Shown here: one piece after another, positions 28,110 to 37,189 of the stretch | Layout of the letters: each line of letters opens with the position of its first letter | Numbering within the stretch: the stretch's first letter is position 1 | NCBI RefSeq assembly: GCF_001945665.1 | Contig: NZ_CP015780.1 | Location: forward strand, 496,001 to 560,000 | Reading direction: 5' to 3' | Source of the DNA: Borreliella mayonii | GTDB taxonomy: Bacteria; Spirochaetota; Spirochaetia; Borreliales; Borreliaceae | DNA length: 64,000 nt | Program-made: the position numbers and the translations under genes | Notes under the pieces: generated by a model | Seen by the model: only the letters and a program-made list of their open reading frames with translations | Database searches by the model: none | What the model was told of the DNA's origin: nothing

Positions 28110-29681
28110 ATGAAGGCAGATTTAAATTTAATAAAAACATTGCATCCTCTTGAGATTAAAGTAATTTTAAATAATAAAGAAGAGGACGATATTTCTGCTT
28201 CAATTATTATTGAAAAATTAGGGTTTAATGAAGGTCAGGCAAATAAAACAATTGAATGGTTAAATTCTAAAAGGATTATTGAAGAGATTTATAGGAAATT
28301 AAATGTATTTTATAAGGCAACAGAAAGGGGTCTTAGTGCTTTAAGAGATGGGTTTGTTGAGGAAAAAATAATAAATCTAGTATCTCGAAAGGCAGTGCTG
28401 GCTTCAAATTTAGCCTTAGAGCTTGATATTGATACTAAAGAAGTGAGAAAGGCTTTTGGCAGTTTGTTAAAAGAGGGCATTCTTTCTCTTGATTCGAATA
28501 AACAGATTATTATAAATTGTTTAGACGGTATAGAGGCTAATTATCAAAAAATACGTGTTTTATTAGAAAGAGCAAAAAGTAGCGATCTTCTTAGAGAAAG
28601 TTTGACAACCGAAGAGCTTTTATTAATATCAAATTTTGCTAAGAAAAAAGGAGCAGATTCTGTATTTTTTAAAATAATAGAAAAACTTGATTTAAAGTTT
28701 AGATTATCTAGTTTTGGATTGGAAGTTAAAAATTTTTTAATGAGAAGTGAATTAACTGGGGATGAGCTTGCTAAGCTTACTCCTGAAATTTTAAAAAATA
28801 AAACATATGAGAATAAAAAATTTAGAGCTTATAATATTCATATTCCATCAGCTAAAACTTTTATTGGGCGTGCCAATTCTTATTTAGATTATATTTCTAA
28901 AATTAAAGACAAATTAGTAGGGCTTGGTTTTGAAGAGTTTGATGGTCCTTTAGTAGAAACAGAATTTTTTAACAACGACGCTCTTTTCATGCCCCAATTT
29001 CATCCTTCTCGTGATATTAAGGATGTCTATTACATTTCAGATCCTAGCATGCAAAAATCTTTACCCGAACCTTATTTTTCTAATGTAAAATTAGCCCATG
29101 AAACAGGATATGCAACAGGTTCAAGAGGTTGGAGATATAGTTTTAGCGAAGATCTTTCTAAGAGATTAGTTTTAAGAACCCATGGTACTGTTCTTTCTGC
29201 AAAACAATTAATTAATGCCAAAAGTCCAAGCAGATATTTTGGAGTTATTAGATGTTTTAGATATGATCAAGTAGATGCAACTCACGGAGTAGATTTTTAT
29301 CAAACTGAGGGGATTGTTATTGAGGATGGTGTTAGCATTAAAACTTTGCTGGGCCTTCTTGAAATTTTTGCCAAAGAGCTTGCGGGCGCTACAGAAGTTA
29401 AATATGTTCCTGCATATTTTCCATTTACTGAACCTTCGATTGAAATACATGTGAAACATCCTGTTCTTGGCTGGTTTGAACTTGGAGGAAGTGGAATTTT
29501 TAGGCCGGAAGTTACAAAGCCTTTGGGTATTGATTTACCTGTTATTGCTTGGGGGATTGGAATAGATAGAATGGCTTTAATGCACTTGGGTCTAAATGAT
29601 TTAAGAGATCTATTTACTTATGATATTGGTGATGTTATTTTGAGGCGAGGAAAGATAGATGCCAAAGGTAGAAATTTATAA
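28110..29681 (+). CDS. pheS: Phenylalanyl-tRNA synthetase alpha subunit, archaeal type
   Basis: Catalytic alpha subunit; charges tRNA-Phe with phenylalanine together with PheT. At 523 residues it is far longer than bacterial PheS (about 330-350). The N-terminal 200 residues hold winged-helix-like DNA/RNA-binding repeats as in archaeal and eukaryotic enzymes. Class II motifs follow: FFNNDALFMPQFHPSRD (near residue 288), LRTHGTVLSAKQL and the C-terminal motif 3 (AWGIGIDRMALM). Spirochaetal PheRS of archaeal type is established. The pheT start lies inside this gene (23-bp overlap). Confidence 0.96.
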   Translation: MKADLNLIKTLHPLEIKVILNNKEEDDISASIIIEKLGFNEGQANKTIEWLNSKRIIEEIYRKLNVFYKATERGLSALRDGFVEEKIINLVSRKAVLASNLALELDIDTKEVRKAFGSLLKEGILSLDSNKQIIINCLDGIEANYQKIRVLLERAKSSDLLRESLTTEELLLISNFAKKKGADSVFFKIIEKLDLKFRLSSFGLEVKNFLMRSELTGDELAKLTPEILKNKTYENKKFRAYNIHIPSAKTFIGRANSYLDYISKIKDKLVGLGFEEFDGPLVETEFFNNDALFMPQFHPSRDIKDVYYISDPSMQKSLPEPYFSNVKLAHETGYATGSRGWRYSFSEDLSKRLVLRTHGTVLSAKQLINAKSPSRYFGVIRCFRYDQVDATHGVDFYQTEGIVIEDGVSIKTLLGLLEIFAKELAGATEVKYVPAYFPFTEPSIEIHVKHPVLGWFELGGSGIFRPEVTKPLGIDLPVIAWGIGIDRMALMHLGLNDLRDLFTYDIGDVILRRGKIDAKGRNL

Positions 29682-31359
29682 AAATCTTTTTTTAGATAAA
29701 ATAGGAAAAAATTTTACAAATTTAGATATTCCAGAATTACTTGAGCCATTTAAAGCGGAATTTGATGGGTTTGATGAAAGTTCAGGAAAAATCAAAATAG
29801 AATTTAATGATACAAATAGGCCAGATTTGTGGTCTTATACAGGACTTGCTAGGCAGATAAAAACTTATTTTTTTGGAGAAATGCCTTATTATGATTTTTT
29901 TTCAAAAAGGGGAGATTTTAAAAATTGTTATGGTGAAATTTTAGTGGATGGAAAAATGTCTCAAATCAGACCATTTATTTTTGGATTTTTGGCAAAAGGA
30001 TTGATTGTTGATGATAGAATGCTTGAGACACTAATTCAATTTCAAGAAAAACTTTGTCAAAATTATGGACAAAAGAGAAGAAGAGTTGCAATGGGGATGT
30101 ATAATTCTGATTTTATTAAATTCCCAATAAGGTATGTTGCATCATCTCCTAATCACAAATTTGTTCCTCTGGGAATGGATTACGAGCTTTCTCTTTTAGA
30201 AATAAATGAAAAGCATCCCAAAGGATTGGAATATTCCCACATTATCAAAAATTTCGATAAGTATCCGTTATTATTAGATGATAACAATAATGTAGTATCT
30301 TATCCTCCAATAATTAATTCTAACAATATTGGATCTTTAAAGGTTGGTGATACTGATTTATTTATTGAGGTTACGGGTATCGATTTTGAAGCAACTTTGT
30401 TAGCGCTATCTGTAGCAGCTTGTGATTTTTATGATATGGGTTTTGAAATTTTGCCCGTAAAAACTGTGTTTAGAGAGCCTTTTGGTTTAGATTTTGAAGA
30501 ATTAGTATGTCCTTATTATTTTCAAGAAGAAGTAGAGTTTAATGTTGAAAATGTTAATAGATTGCTTGGAGGCAATTTAACATTAGAGCGTATTTGCCTT
30601 AGTTTGAAAAAAATGGGAGTAAATTCTTATTCTAGAGGTTTGAAAAACTATATTATTCCACCTTTTTATAGAAATGACTTTCTTCATGAGGTTGATGTAA
30701 TTGAAGATGTAATGATAGGAGAAGGTCTTTCAAGTTTTCATCCAGAGCTTCCCAAGGCTTTTGCAGTGGGAAGGCTTAGTGCTTTAGAAGAGTTTTCAAG
30801 GAATGTTAGAAATTTAATGGTGGGTATGGGATTTCAAGAGATGATTTATAATTATATGGGCTCTAAGAAAGATTTTATTGACAAAATGAATATTAATGAT
30901 CAAAATTTTTTAAAAGTATCTAATCCAATGACAGAGAGTTATGAATATATTAGGGCATCAATAATTCCTAATTTATTAAAATCAGAAAGCGTTAGTTCTA
31001 ATTTTCCTTATCCACATAAAATTTTTGAAGTTGGCAATGTAGCTTTAAAGAATTTGGATACTATTGAGGGAACAATCACTTTTACTAATTTAGCTTTTTT
31101 AATATCTGGTAAAGAAATTTCTTTTAATGAAATTAATTCAATTGTTGCAACGCTTTTTTATTATTTAAATATTGATATTAGTTTAATAGAATCAAAAACC
31201 ACTTTTTATATTAATGGTAGGGGAGCGGATATTTTGATTGAAGGCTTTAATATAGGTAGTTTTGGCGAAATTTCACCTTATGTTTTAAATAATTTTGGTA
31301 TTTTTATTCCATGTTCTGTTTTTGAGGTTAATATCAACAAACTTATGAGTCGATCTTAA
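29659..31359 (+). CDS. pheT: Phenylalanyl-tRNA synthetase beta subunit, archaeal type
   Basis: Beta subunit of PheRS. At 566 residues it is close to archaeal/eukaryotic PheT and much shorter than the bacterial form (about 800), lacking the N-terminal tRNA-binding domain and the C-terminal anticodon-binding domain. Seen are FNDTNRPDLWSYTGLARQIK near residue 54, the B3/4 editing region (about 95-270) and the B5 part with LLGGNLTLERI and HEVDVIEDVMIGEG. ATG at 29659 overlaps the end of pheS, suggesting translational coupling. Confidence 0.95.
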   Translation: MPKVEIYKNLFLDKIGKNFTNLDIPELLEPFKAEFDGFDESSGKIKIEFNDTNRPDLWSYTGLARQIKTYFFGEMPYYDFFSKRGDFKNCYGEILVDGKMSQIRPFIFGFLAKGLIVDDRMLETLIQFQEKLCQNYGQKRRRVAMGMYNSDFIKFPIRYVASSPNHKFVPLGMDYELSLLEINEKHPKGLEYSHIIKNFDKYPLLLDDNNNVVSYPPIINSNNIGSLKVGDTDLFIEVTGIDFEATLLALSVAACDFYDMGFEILPVKTVFREPFGLDFEELVCPYYFQEEVEFNVENVNRLLGGNLTLERICLSLKKMGVNSYSRGLKNYIIPPFYRNDFLHEVDVIEDVMIGEGLSSFHPELPKAFAVGRLSALEEFSRNVRNLMVGMGFQEMIYNYMGSKKDFIDKMNINDQNFLKVSNPMTESYEYIRASIIPNLLKSESVSSNFPYPHKIFEVGNVALKNLDTIEGTITFTNLAFLISGKEISFNEINSIVATLFYYLNIDISLIESKTTFYINGRGADILIEGFNIGSFGEISPYVLNNFGIFIPCSVFEVNINKLMSRS

Positions 31360-31429
31360 GCATTGAATATTAATTTTAGCAACGTTAAGAATAATATTCA
31401 AATTTTTAAGAGAGGCTTGAAGTTTAGAT

Positions 31430-32410
31430 ATGTTAGAATTTGAAACTATTGAGATGAATCTTCCCAAAAAGGAAAATTTATCTCGAAAAGAGGTAGAATT
31501 TGTTGAAGATGTAATAATTGTAGGATCTGGCCCAGCTGGGCTAACGGCTGGGATTTATTCTGTTATGAGCAATTATAAGGCTGCTATTTTGGAAGGCCCT
31601 GAACCTGGAGGACAGCTTACTACAACTACAGAAGTTTATAATTATCCTGGTTTTAAAAATGGAATAAGTGGTAGAGATTTGATGTTAAATATGAGAGAGC
31701 AAGTAGTAAATCTTGGGGCTAAAACTTTTTCCGAAACCGTTTTTTCTATAAAAAGGAAGAATAATATTTTTTACCTTTATACAGAAAATTATATTTATAA
31801 AAGTAAAGCTGTTATTATTGCCGTGGGATCAAAACCCAAAAAACTTGAAACTCTTAAAAATTCGGATTTATTTTGGAATAAGGGTATTTCGGTTTGTGCT
31901 ATTTGTGATGGACATCTTTTTAAAGGGAAAAGGGTTGCAGTAATTGGTGGAGGTAATACCGCCCTTTCAGAAGCAATTTATTTAAGCAAATTGGTGGACA
32001 AGGTTTATCTTATTGTAAGAAAAGATAAACTTAGAGCTATTGCTATGCTAAAAGATAGTGTTGCTAAATTACCCAATATTGAAATTTTGTATAATTCAGA
32101 AGCTATAGAGGTAGATGGCAAATATTCTGTTTCTTCGGTTAAGATTTTTAATAAAAAAGATAATTTTATTTATGAATTAGAAGTGAGTGCTGTATTTATG
32201 GCTGTTGGCTATAAGCCGAATACAGAATTTTTAAAGGGATTTTTAGATTTGGATGAAGAAGGATTTATTATTACTAAAGATGTTGTTAAAACAAGTGTTG
32301 ATGGTGTTTTTTCGTGCGGAGATGTTAGTAACAAGCTTTATGCCCAAGCTATTACTGCTGCTGCTGAGGGGTTTATTGCATCTGTTGAATTGGGAAATTT
32401 TTTAAAATAG
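31430..32410 (+). CDS. trxB: Thioredoxin reductase
   Basis: FAD/NADPH enzyme that reduces thioredoxin. The 326-residue protein has the FAD motif GSGPAG at residues 32-37, the redox centre CAIC near residues 156-159 (usual CATC), the NADPH motif GGGNTA near 178 and the C-terminal GDV with QAITAAAEG. An N-terminal extension of about 25 residues precedes the first motif; ATG at 31454 is a possible alternative start. It lies 70 bp after pheT and is convergent with rlmB. Confidence 0.95.
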   Translation: MLEFETIEMNLPKKENLSRKEVEFVEDVIIVGSGPAGLTAGIYSVMSNYKAAILEGPEPGGQLTTTTEVYNYPGFKNGISGRDLMLNMREQVVNLGAKTFSETVFSIKRKNNIFYLYTENYIYKSKAVIIAVGSKPKKLETLKNSDLFWNKGISVCAICDGHLFKGKRVAVIGGGNTALSEAIYLSKLVDKVYLIVRKDKLRAIAMLKDSVAKLPNIEILYNSEAIEVDGKYSVSSVKIFNKKDNFIYELEVSAVFMAVGYKPNTEFLKGFLDLDEEGFIITKDVVKTSVDGVFSCGDVSNKLYAQAITAAAEGFIASVELGNFLK

Positions 32411-32463
32411 TTTTTATTAAGGTGTTTTTGGTTTTAAATGAAGTTTTTATTTAATTTAATGCT

Positions 32464-33204
32464 TTAGAGTAGATTTAATTGCCTTTTGATTTCAAAGATT
32501 AAAATGCCTGTAGACACAGAGACATTAAGTGAGTCTATTTTGCCGCTAGTTGGGATCCTTATTAAAAAATCAGAATTTTCTTTTATTAGCTTGTGTACAC
32601 CTTTTCCTTCATTTCCTGAAATAAGTGCAATTTTTTTGTCGTTTATTTTGAGCTTGTTTATATCTTGTCCTTTAATATCGCTAGTGTATATCCAAAAGCC
32701 GTGTGTTTTTAATAGATTTATTGTGTTGTTTATGTTTGTCACTGTTATTTTTTTTACATATTGACTTGCGCCAGAGCTAGTGCGCAAAACTGTCGAATTG
32801 TCTTTTGCGCTACGTTTTTGAGTAGTAATTACAAGATCTATACTAAACTGTTCTGCTGTTCTAAGGATTGCTCCAAAGTTTTGGGGATCTTCTATTTCGT
32901 CTAGAAGCAAAATGAAAGCATTTTCTTTTTTTTTAAATGTTTCTAGTAAGTTTTCAAAATCTTTGGTTTGTGTTTTAACATTTTTATTTTTTTCAAGTTT
33001 TAATTTTAATGCAAATCCTCTGTGATCTTTGTTTTTAAGAATTTTTTCAAGTTCATTTGTACTTATTCTTATTATTTTTACATTTTGTGTTTTAGCCAGT
33101 CTTTCGATTTCTTTAGTTTTTGAACTTTTTTTTGATATATAAAGTTCAAATCCTTTATTATTTTTTATGCTTTCAATTATTGAATTGGCATGAGTTATAT
33201 ACAT
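32464..33204 (-). CDS. rlmB: SPOUT-type RNA 2'-O-methyltransferase (RlmB/TrmH family)
   Basis: SpoU-family enzyme, most likely modifying 23S rRNA; RlmB methylates G2251 in E. coli. An N-terminal substrate-binding domain (residues 1-80) precedes the knotted SPOUT domain with DEIEDPQNFGAILRTAEQF near residue 98, ISGNEGKGV near 195 and IPTSGKIDSLNVSVSTGI near 215, the three family motifs. Length 246 is typical. It starts 1 bp after the dnaJ stop, so it ends the grpE-dnaK-dnaJ transcription unit. The specific target is inferred. Confidence 0.85.
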   Translation of the reverse strand: MYITHANSIIESIKNNKGFELYISKKSSKTKEIERLAKTQNVKIIRISTNELEKILKNKDHRGFALKLKLEKNKNVKTQTKDFENLLETFKKKENAFILLLDEIEDPQNFGAILRTAEQFSIDLVITTQKRSAKDNSTVLRTSSGASQYVKKITVTNINNTINLLKTHGFWIYTSDIKGQDINKLKINDKKIALISGNEGKGVHKLIKENSDFLIRIPTSGKIDSLNVSVSTGILIFEIKRQLNLL

Positions 33205-33205
33205 A

Positions 33206-34300
33206 TTATACTTTAAGTAAATCTATTTCATCACCGTCTCTTAATTCTTTACCCAAGTTTTCAAAAAGTTTAATAGCATTAGAATTTAAATTTTTAGGTG
33301 TTTTTATTTTAGTGATTAATATTAAGTTTCCAAACTTTTCGGTTTGAAGAATTGGCATTCCTGCGTTTTTAATTAAAATTTGTTCTTCATTTTCTATTCC
33401 TTTTGGAATTTGTATTTTAATCTCTTTTGAAGCGATTGTTTTTATTTTTACTTCTTTTCCAAGGGCTGCTTGAGTAAAGCTTATTGGAAGCATTGCATAG
33501 AGATCTTTGCCATTTCTTTTAAATATTTTATGAGATCTTATCAATATTTTTACATAAAGATCACCATATTCTTGGTTGTCTGGATTAACATTTCCCTTGC
33601 CTTTCATTTTTATTTGTTGGTTATTATCAATGCCTGAGGGAATATTTAATTGAATAGTTTCTTGCTTTGCAAGGCTTCCTTTTCCCTTACAAGATTTACA
33701 AGGGTTTGATATTATTTTACCCTCGCCGTAACATTTAGAACATGTTGTTGTAACCCTGAAAAATCCTCCGCCTTGTACGACTCTTCCGCTGCCATTACAC
33801 ATATTACATATCGAAGGACTTGTGCCTTTTTCGGATTTTTTACCGAAACAAGAATTGCACAGTATTTGTCTTGTTATGTTTATATTATTTTTGTATCCAA
33901 AGTATGCATTTTCAAGAGATATTTCTATATTATATCCTACGTCTTCACCTTTTGCATATTTTCTATTTTTTTCTTGTCCTTTGTTTCCAGTGAAAAATGA
34001 ATCAAAAATATCGCCAAAATCTTCAAAGATGTCTGAAAATCCACTAAATCCACCTGAAAATCCTTCAAATCCTCCCCCTTCAAAAGCAGAATGTCCAAAT
34101 CTGTCGTATTTGGCTTTTTTATTATCATCTATTAAAACTTCGTAAGCCTGAGTAGCTTCTTTAAAGATAGAAGCGGCCTCTTCATTACCTTGATTTTTGT
34201 CGGGATGATATTTAATTGCTATTTTTCTATAAGCTTTTTTTATTTCATCTTTTGAGGCTCCTTTTGAGAGCCCCAAAATTTCATAATAATCTTTTTTCAC
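33206..34300 (-). CDS. dnaJ: Chaperone protein DnaJ
   Basis: Hsp40 co-chaperone that delivers substrates to DnaK and triggers its ATPase. The 364-residue protein has a J domain with HPDK at residues 32-35, a G/F-rich region (about 72-105), a zinc-binding domain with four CxxC repeats (the first, CNSCFGKK, lacks the usual second glycine) and the C-terminal beta domains. GTG start at 34300 shares one base with the dnaK stop (TAGTG), implying coupled translation. Confidence 0.96.
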   Translation of the reverse strand: MKKDYYEILGLSKGASKDEIKKAYRKIAIKYHPDKNQGNEEAASIFKEATQAYEVLIDDNKKAKYDRFGHSAFEGGGFEGFSGGFSGFSDIFEDFGDIFDSFFTGNKGQEKNRKYAKGEDVGYNIEISLENAYFGYKNNINITRQILCNSCFGKKSEKGTSPSICNMCNGSGRVVQGGGFFRVTTTCSKCYGEGKIISNPCKSCKGKGSLAKQETIQLNIPSGIDNNQQIKMKGKGNVNPDNQEYGDLYVKILIRSHKIFKRNGKDLYAMLPISFTQAALGKEVKIKTIASKEIKIQIPKGIENEEQILIKNAGMPILQTEKFGNLILITKIKTPKNLNSNAIKLFENLGKELRDGDEIDLLKV

Positions 34301-36207
34301 TATTTTTTATCCTCGTCAACAACTTCGTAATCAGCCTCTTTACCCTCTTCGCTTGTATTGCTTTGGGGGCCAGTTTCTTGTTGGTTGCTTGCATTTTGCT
34401 GGGAAGAATCTTTATACATCATCTCAGCTATCTTGTAAGAAGCTTTTTGAAGTTCTTCTGTTCTAGATTTTATAAGTGAAATGTCTTCTTTTTCAAGACT
34501 TTCTTTTAATTCTTTTATTTTACTTTCAATAGCTTCTTTGTCTTCGCTTGAAATTTTTTCAGAATATTCTTTTAATGATTTTTCTGTTTGATAAATTAAA
34601 GAATTGGCTGTATTTTTTGCCTCAATATTTTCTTTTAATTTTTTATCTTCTTCCGCATGAGCTTCTGCATCTTTTACCATTCGATCTATTTCTGATTCAG
34701 AAAGCCCTGATGATGATTCAATTCTAATTTTTTGTTCTTTGCCTGTTCCCATATCTTTTGCAGACACGTGAACTATTCCATTAGCGTCAATGTCAAAGCT
34801 AACTTCAATTTGAGGCACTCCTCTTGGCGCTGCTGGTATTCCATCAAGTATAAAATTGCCAAGTATTCTATTTTGTGCTGCCATTTCACGTTCACCTTGA
34901 AGAACTTTAATATCAACAGAGGTTTGATTATCAGCAGCTGTTGAGAATACTTGACTTTTTTTTGTAGGAATTGTAGTGTTTCTTTCAATAAGCTTAGTCA
35001 TAACGCCACCTAGCGTTTCTATTCCTAGTGAGAGCGGAGTAACGTCAAGGAGTACCATGTCTTTAGTTTCTCCTGTTAGAATGCCACCCTGAATAGCAGC
35101 TCCAATTGCTACAGCTTCATCTGGATTTACTCCTTTGTTAGGGTCTTGTCCAAAGATATCTTTTACAATTTTTTGAATAGCAGGAATTCTTGTTGATCCG
35201 CCTACAAGTATTACTTCATTGATATCAGAAGCTTTAAGCCCCGCATCTTTAATAGCTTTAAGGCATGGTTCTTTTGTTTTTTGAACCAAATGGTCTACCA
35301 TTTGTTCGAATTTTGCTCTTGTTAGAGTGTATTGTAAGTGTTTTGGACCATTTGCATCTGCTGTAATAAATGGAAGATTTATTGAAGCCTCTTGAGCACC
35401 TGAAAGCTCTATTTTAGCTTTTTCGGCTGCCTCTTTGAGTCTTTGAAGAGCCATTTTATCGTTTGATAAATCAATAGCGCTTTCTTTTTTGAATTCTGAA
35501 ATTAAATGCTTTATTATCTCATCGTCAAAATTGTCACCACCAAGATGTGTGTCTCCGTTGGTTGATTTTACTTCAAAAACACCATCTCCAAGCTCCAATA
35601 TTGAAATGTCAAATGTTCCTCCACCAAGATCATAAACTGCAACAATCTCTTCGTGTTTTTTTTCAATTCCATAAGCAAGAGCAGCAGCAGTTGGCTCGTT
35701 AACAATTCTTTTTACTTCAAGACCTGCTATTTTACCAGCATCTTTTGTGGCTTGTCTTTGAGCATCATTAAAGTAAGCAGGAACTGTAATGACAGCCTCT
35801 GTAACTTTTTCACCTAAGTAAGCTTCTGCTGTTTCTTTCATTTTTGTAAGAGTTGCTGCTGAGATCTCAGGTGGTGACATTTGCTTTTTTATATTGGAAA
35901 TGTTTACTCGTGCATCACCATTTAGTCCTTTTTCTATTTTATAAGGAACCATTTTTATTTCGCCTGCAACCTCTTCAAATCTTCTTCCCATAAATCTTTT
36001 AATAGAATAAATTGTGTTTTCAGGGTTTGTAACCATTTGGTTTTTTGCGACTTGCCCTACAAGTCTTTCGCCTTTATTCGTGTAGGCAACAATAGATGGA
36101 GTAGTTCTTCCTCCTTCTGAATTTTGTATTACAACTGGTTTTCCATGCTCCATTATAGCTACGCATGAGTTTGTTGTTCCTAGGTCAATACCTATTATTT
36201 TGCCCAT
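34300..36207 (-). CDS. dnaK: Chaperone protein DnaK (Hsp70)
   Basis: ATP-dependent folding chaperone. The 635-residue protein has the three Hsp70 signatures: GIDLGTTNS at residues 5-13, [14 protein letters not shown] near 190 and [12 protein letters not shown] near 335, then the substrate domain ([14 protein letters not shown]) and a disordered glutamine/serine-rich tail ending in acidic residues. GGAGG lies upstream of the ATG at 36207. It follows grpE after 23 bp. No CIRCE element or hrcA gene is seen near. Confidence 0.98.
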   Translation of the reverse strand: MGKIIGIDLGTTNSCVAIMEHGKPVVIQNSEGGRTTPSIVAYTNKGERLVGQVAKNQMVTNPENTIYSIKRFMGRRFEEVAGEIKMVPYKIEKGLNGDARVNISNIKKQMSPPEISAATLTKMKETAEAYLGEKVTEAVITVPAYFNDAQRQATKDAGKIAGLEVKRIVNEPTAAALAYGIEKKHEEIVAVYDLGGGTFDISILELGDGVFEVKSTNGDTHLGGDNFDDEIIKHLISEFKKESAIDLSNDKMALQRLKEAAEKAKIELSGAQEASINLPFITADANGPKHLQYTLTRAKFEQMVDHLVQKTKEPCLKAIKDAGLKASDINEVILVGGSTRIPAIQKIVKDIFGQDPNKGVNPDEAVAIGAAIQGGILTGETKDMVLLDVTPLSLGIETLGGVMTKLIERNTTIPTKKSQVFSTAADNQTSVDIKVLQGEREMAAQNRILGNFILDGIPAAPRGVPQIEVSFDIDANGIVHVSAKDMGTGKEQKIRIESSSGLSESEIDRMVKDAEAHAEEDKKLKENIEAKNTANSLIYQTEKSLKEYSEKISSEDKEAIESKIKELKESLEKEDISLIKSRTEELQKASYKIAEMMYKDSSQQNASNQQETGPQSNTSEEGKEADYEVVDEDKK

Positions 36208-36230
36208 ATTATAAACCTCCTTTTTTCTAA

Positions 36231-36794
36231 TTAATTTTTACTTTGAGCAACCTTAACTTTCGCTGTTCTTAATATTCTATCGTTGTAGCAATATCCTTTT
36301 TGATATACTTCTACTATTTCTGGATTTTTAAGACCTTCTTTCTCTTCAATGCTTATTGCTTCATGACGACTTGGATCAAAGCTTTCGCCATTTTCTCCAA
36401 ATTTTTTTAAATTATATTTTTTATCAAAGATTGATAGTATTTCATTTTCAATCATACTGATTCCTGTTAATAAGTTATCAAAATCTTTAGATTTTTTTGA
36501 AGAGTTAATAGCTCGTTCTAAGTTATCAAGAAAATTAACGATATCTTTCATTATGGTTTCATTTGCAAATTTGACAAAATTGTCTTTTTCTTTTTCTAAT
36601 CTTTTTCTGAAGTTTTCAAATTCTGCTTGTTTTCTTAAATACAAATCTTTAAGATTGGAGATTTCATTTTCAAGCTCAGTAATTTTTTTATCAGAATTTA
36701 CTGAATTTAAGTTTTCTTTTTTTTGAGATTTTGTATTTTTATTATCTTGTTTGTTGATTTTTTCAGATTCGATTTTAGTTTCTTTTTTTTCCAT
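36231..36794 (-). CDS. grpE: Nucleotide exchange factor GrpE
   Basis: GrpE releases ADP from DnaK. The 187-residue protein has a charged, lysine/asparagine-rich N-terminus (1-40), a long dimerisation helix (about 40-95) and the C-terminal beta domain with [16 protein letters not shown] and [20 protein letters not shown], the family signature. AAAGGAGG is placed before the ATG at 36794. It leads the minus-strand heat-shock unit grpE-dnaK-dnaJ-rlmB. Confidence 0.96.
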   Translation of the reverse strand: MEKKETKIESEKINKQDNKNTKSQKKENLNSVNSDKKITELENEISNLKDLYLRKQAEFENFRKRLEKEKDNFVKFANETIMKDIVNFLDNLERAINSSKKSKDFDNLLTGISMIENEILSIFDKKYNLKKFGENGESFDPSRHEAISIEEKEGLKNPEIVEVYQKGYCYNDRILRTAKVKVAQSKN

Positions 36795-36976
36795 TTTTCC
36801 TCCTTTGATAAAGCATTTTATCTTTTAAAAAAATATTTTACAAATTTTTTTCTTTCTTAAAATTTATTAAAATTGATTCATTTTGATCATTTATAAGATG
36901 TATATTTTTCTTAAGCTTTCAGTAATAGTGTTGTATTGATACATATTATTATTTAGTAAAATGTTCGTGTGTATTT

Positions 36977-37019
36977 TTTTGTCAAAATAAAAAAATTAAA
37001 ATTTTTTATTTTGACAAAA
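36977..37019. repeat. Large palindrome between divergent grpE and nadE
   Basis: A 21-base left arm (36977-36997) and a 20-base right arm (37000-37019) are reverse complements apart from one extra A. Each arm carries a perfect -35-like hexamer: TTGACA on the minus strand (36980-36985) facing grpE and on the plus strand (37011-37016) facing nadE. The -10 partners are poor. It may be a shared operator or divergent promoter region. Within the 377-bp gap 36795-37171 nothing else but the repeats near nadE stands out. Confidence 0.5.
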
Positions 37020-37099
37020 TATTTTTGGCATTATTTTTTGATTTTGTTTGTTTTTAGTGTGTTTATGGCAATTCTAATTTTAGGGTATGATTAGAATAT

Positions 37100-37189
37100 A
37101 AATAAGCATTGCTTTTGCGAAGCTATTAATTTTTTATTGTAATTTAATGTATTATTGCTTATTATTTACCTATGAAAATAAGCATTGCT
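37100..37189 (+). repeat. 14-bp direct repeat with alternative hairpins at the nadE start
   Basis: AAATAAGCATTGCT occurs at 37100-37113 and again at 37176-37189, the second copy inside the first codons of nadE. TGCTTATT at 37156-37163 can pair with AATAAGCA in either copy (37101-37108 or 37177-37184). In the second pairing the nadE ATG (37172) lies in a 13-nt loop. The two stems exclude one another. No ribosome-binding site is visible before the ATG. Confidence 0.4.

Noticed and set aside
33822-34145. 107-residue plus-strand ORF within dnaJ
   Set aside because: Shadow of the dnaJ glycine/phenylalanine-rich and zinc-finger regions.
36795-37171. CIRCE heat-shock operator before grpE
   Set aside because: No GAGTGCTAA-type inverted repeat was found; the palindrome present has a different sequence.
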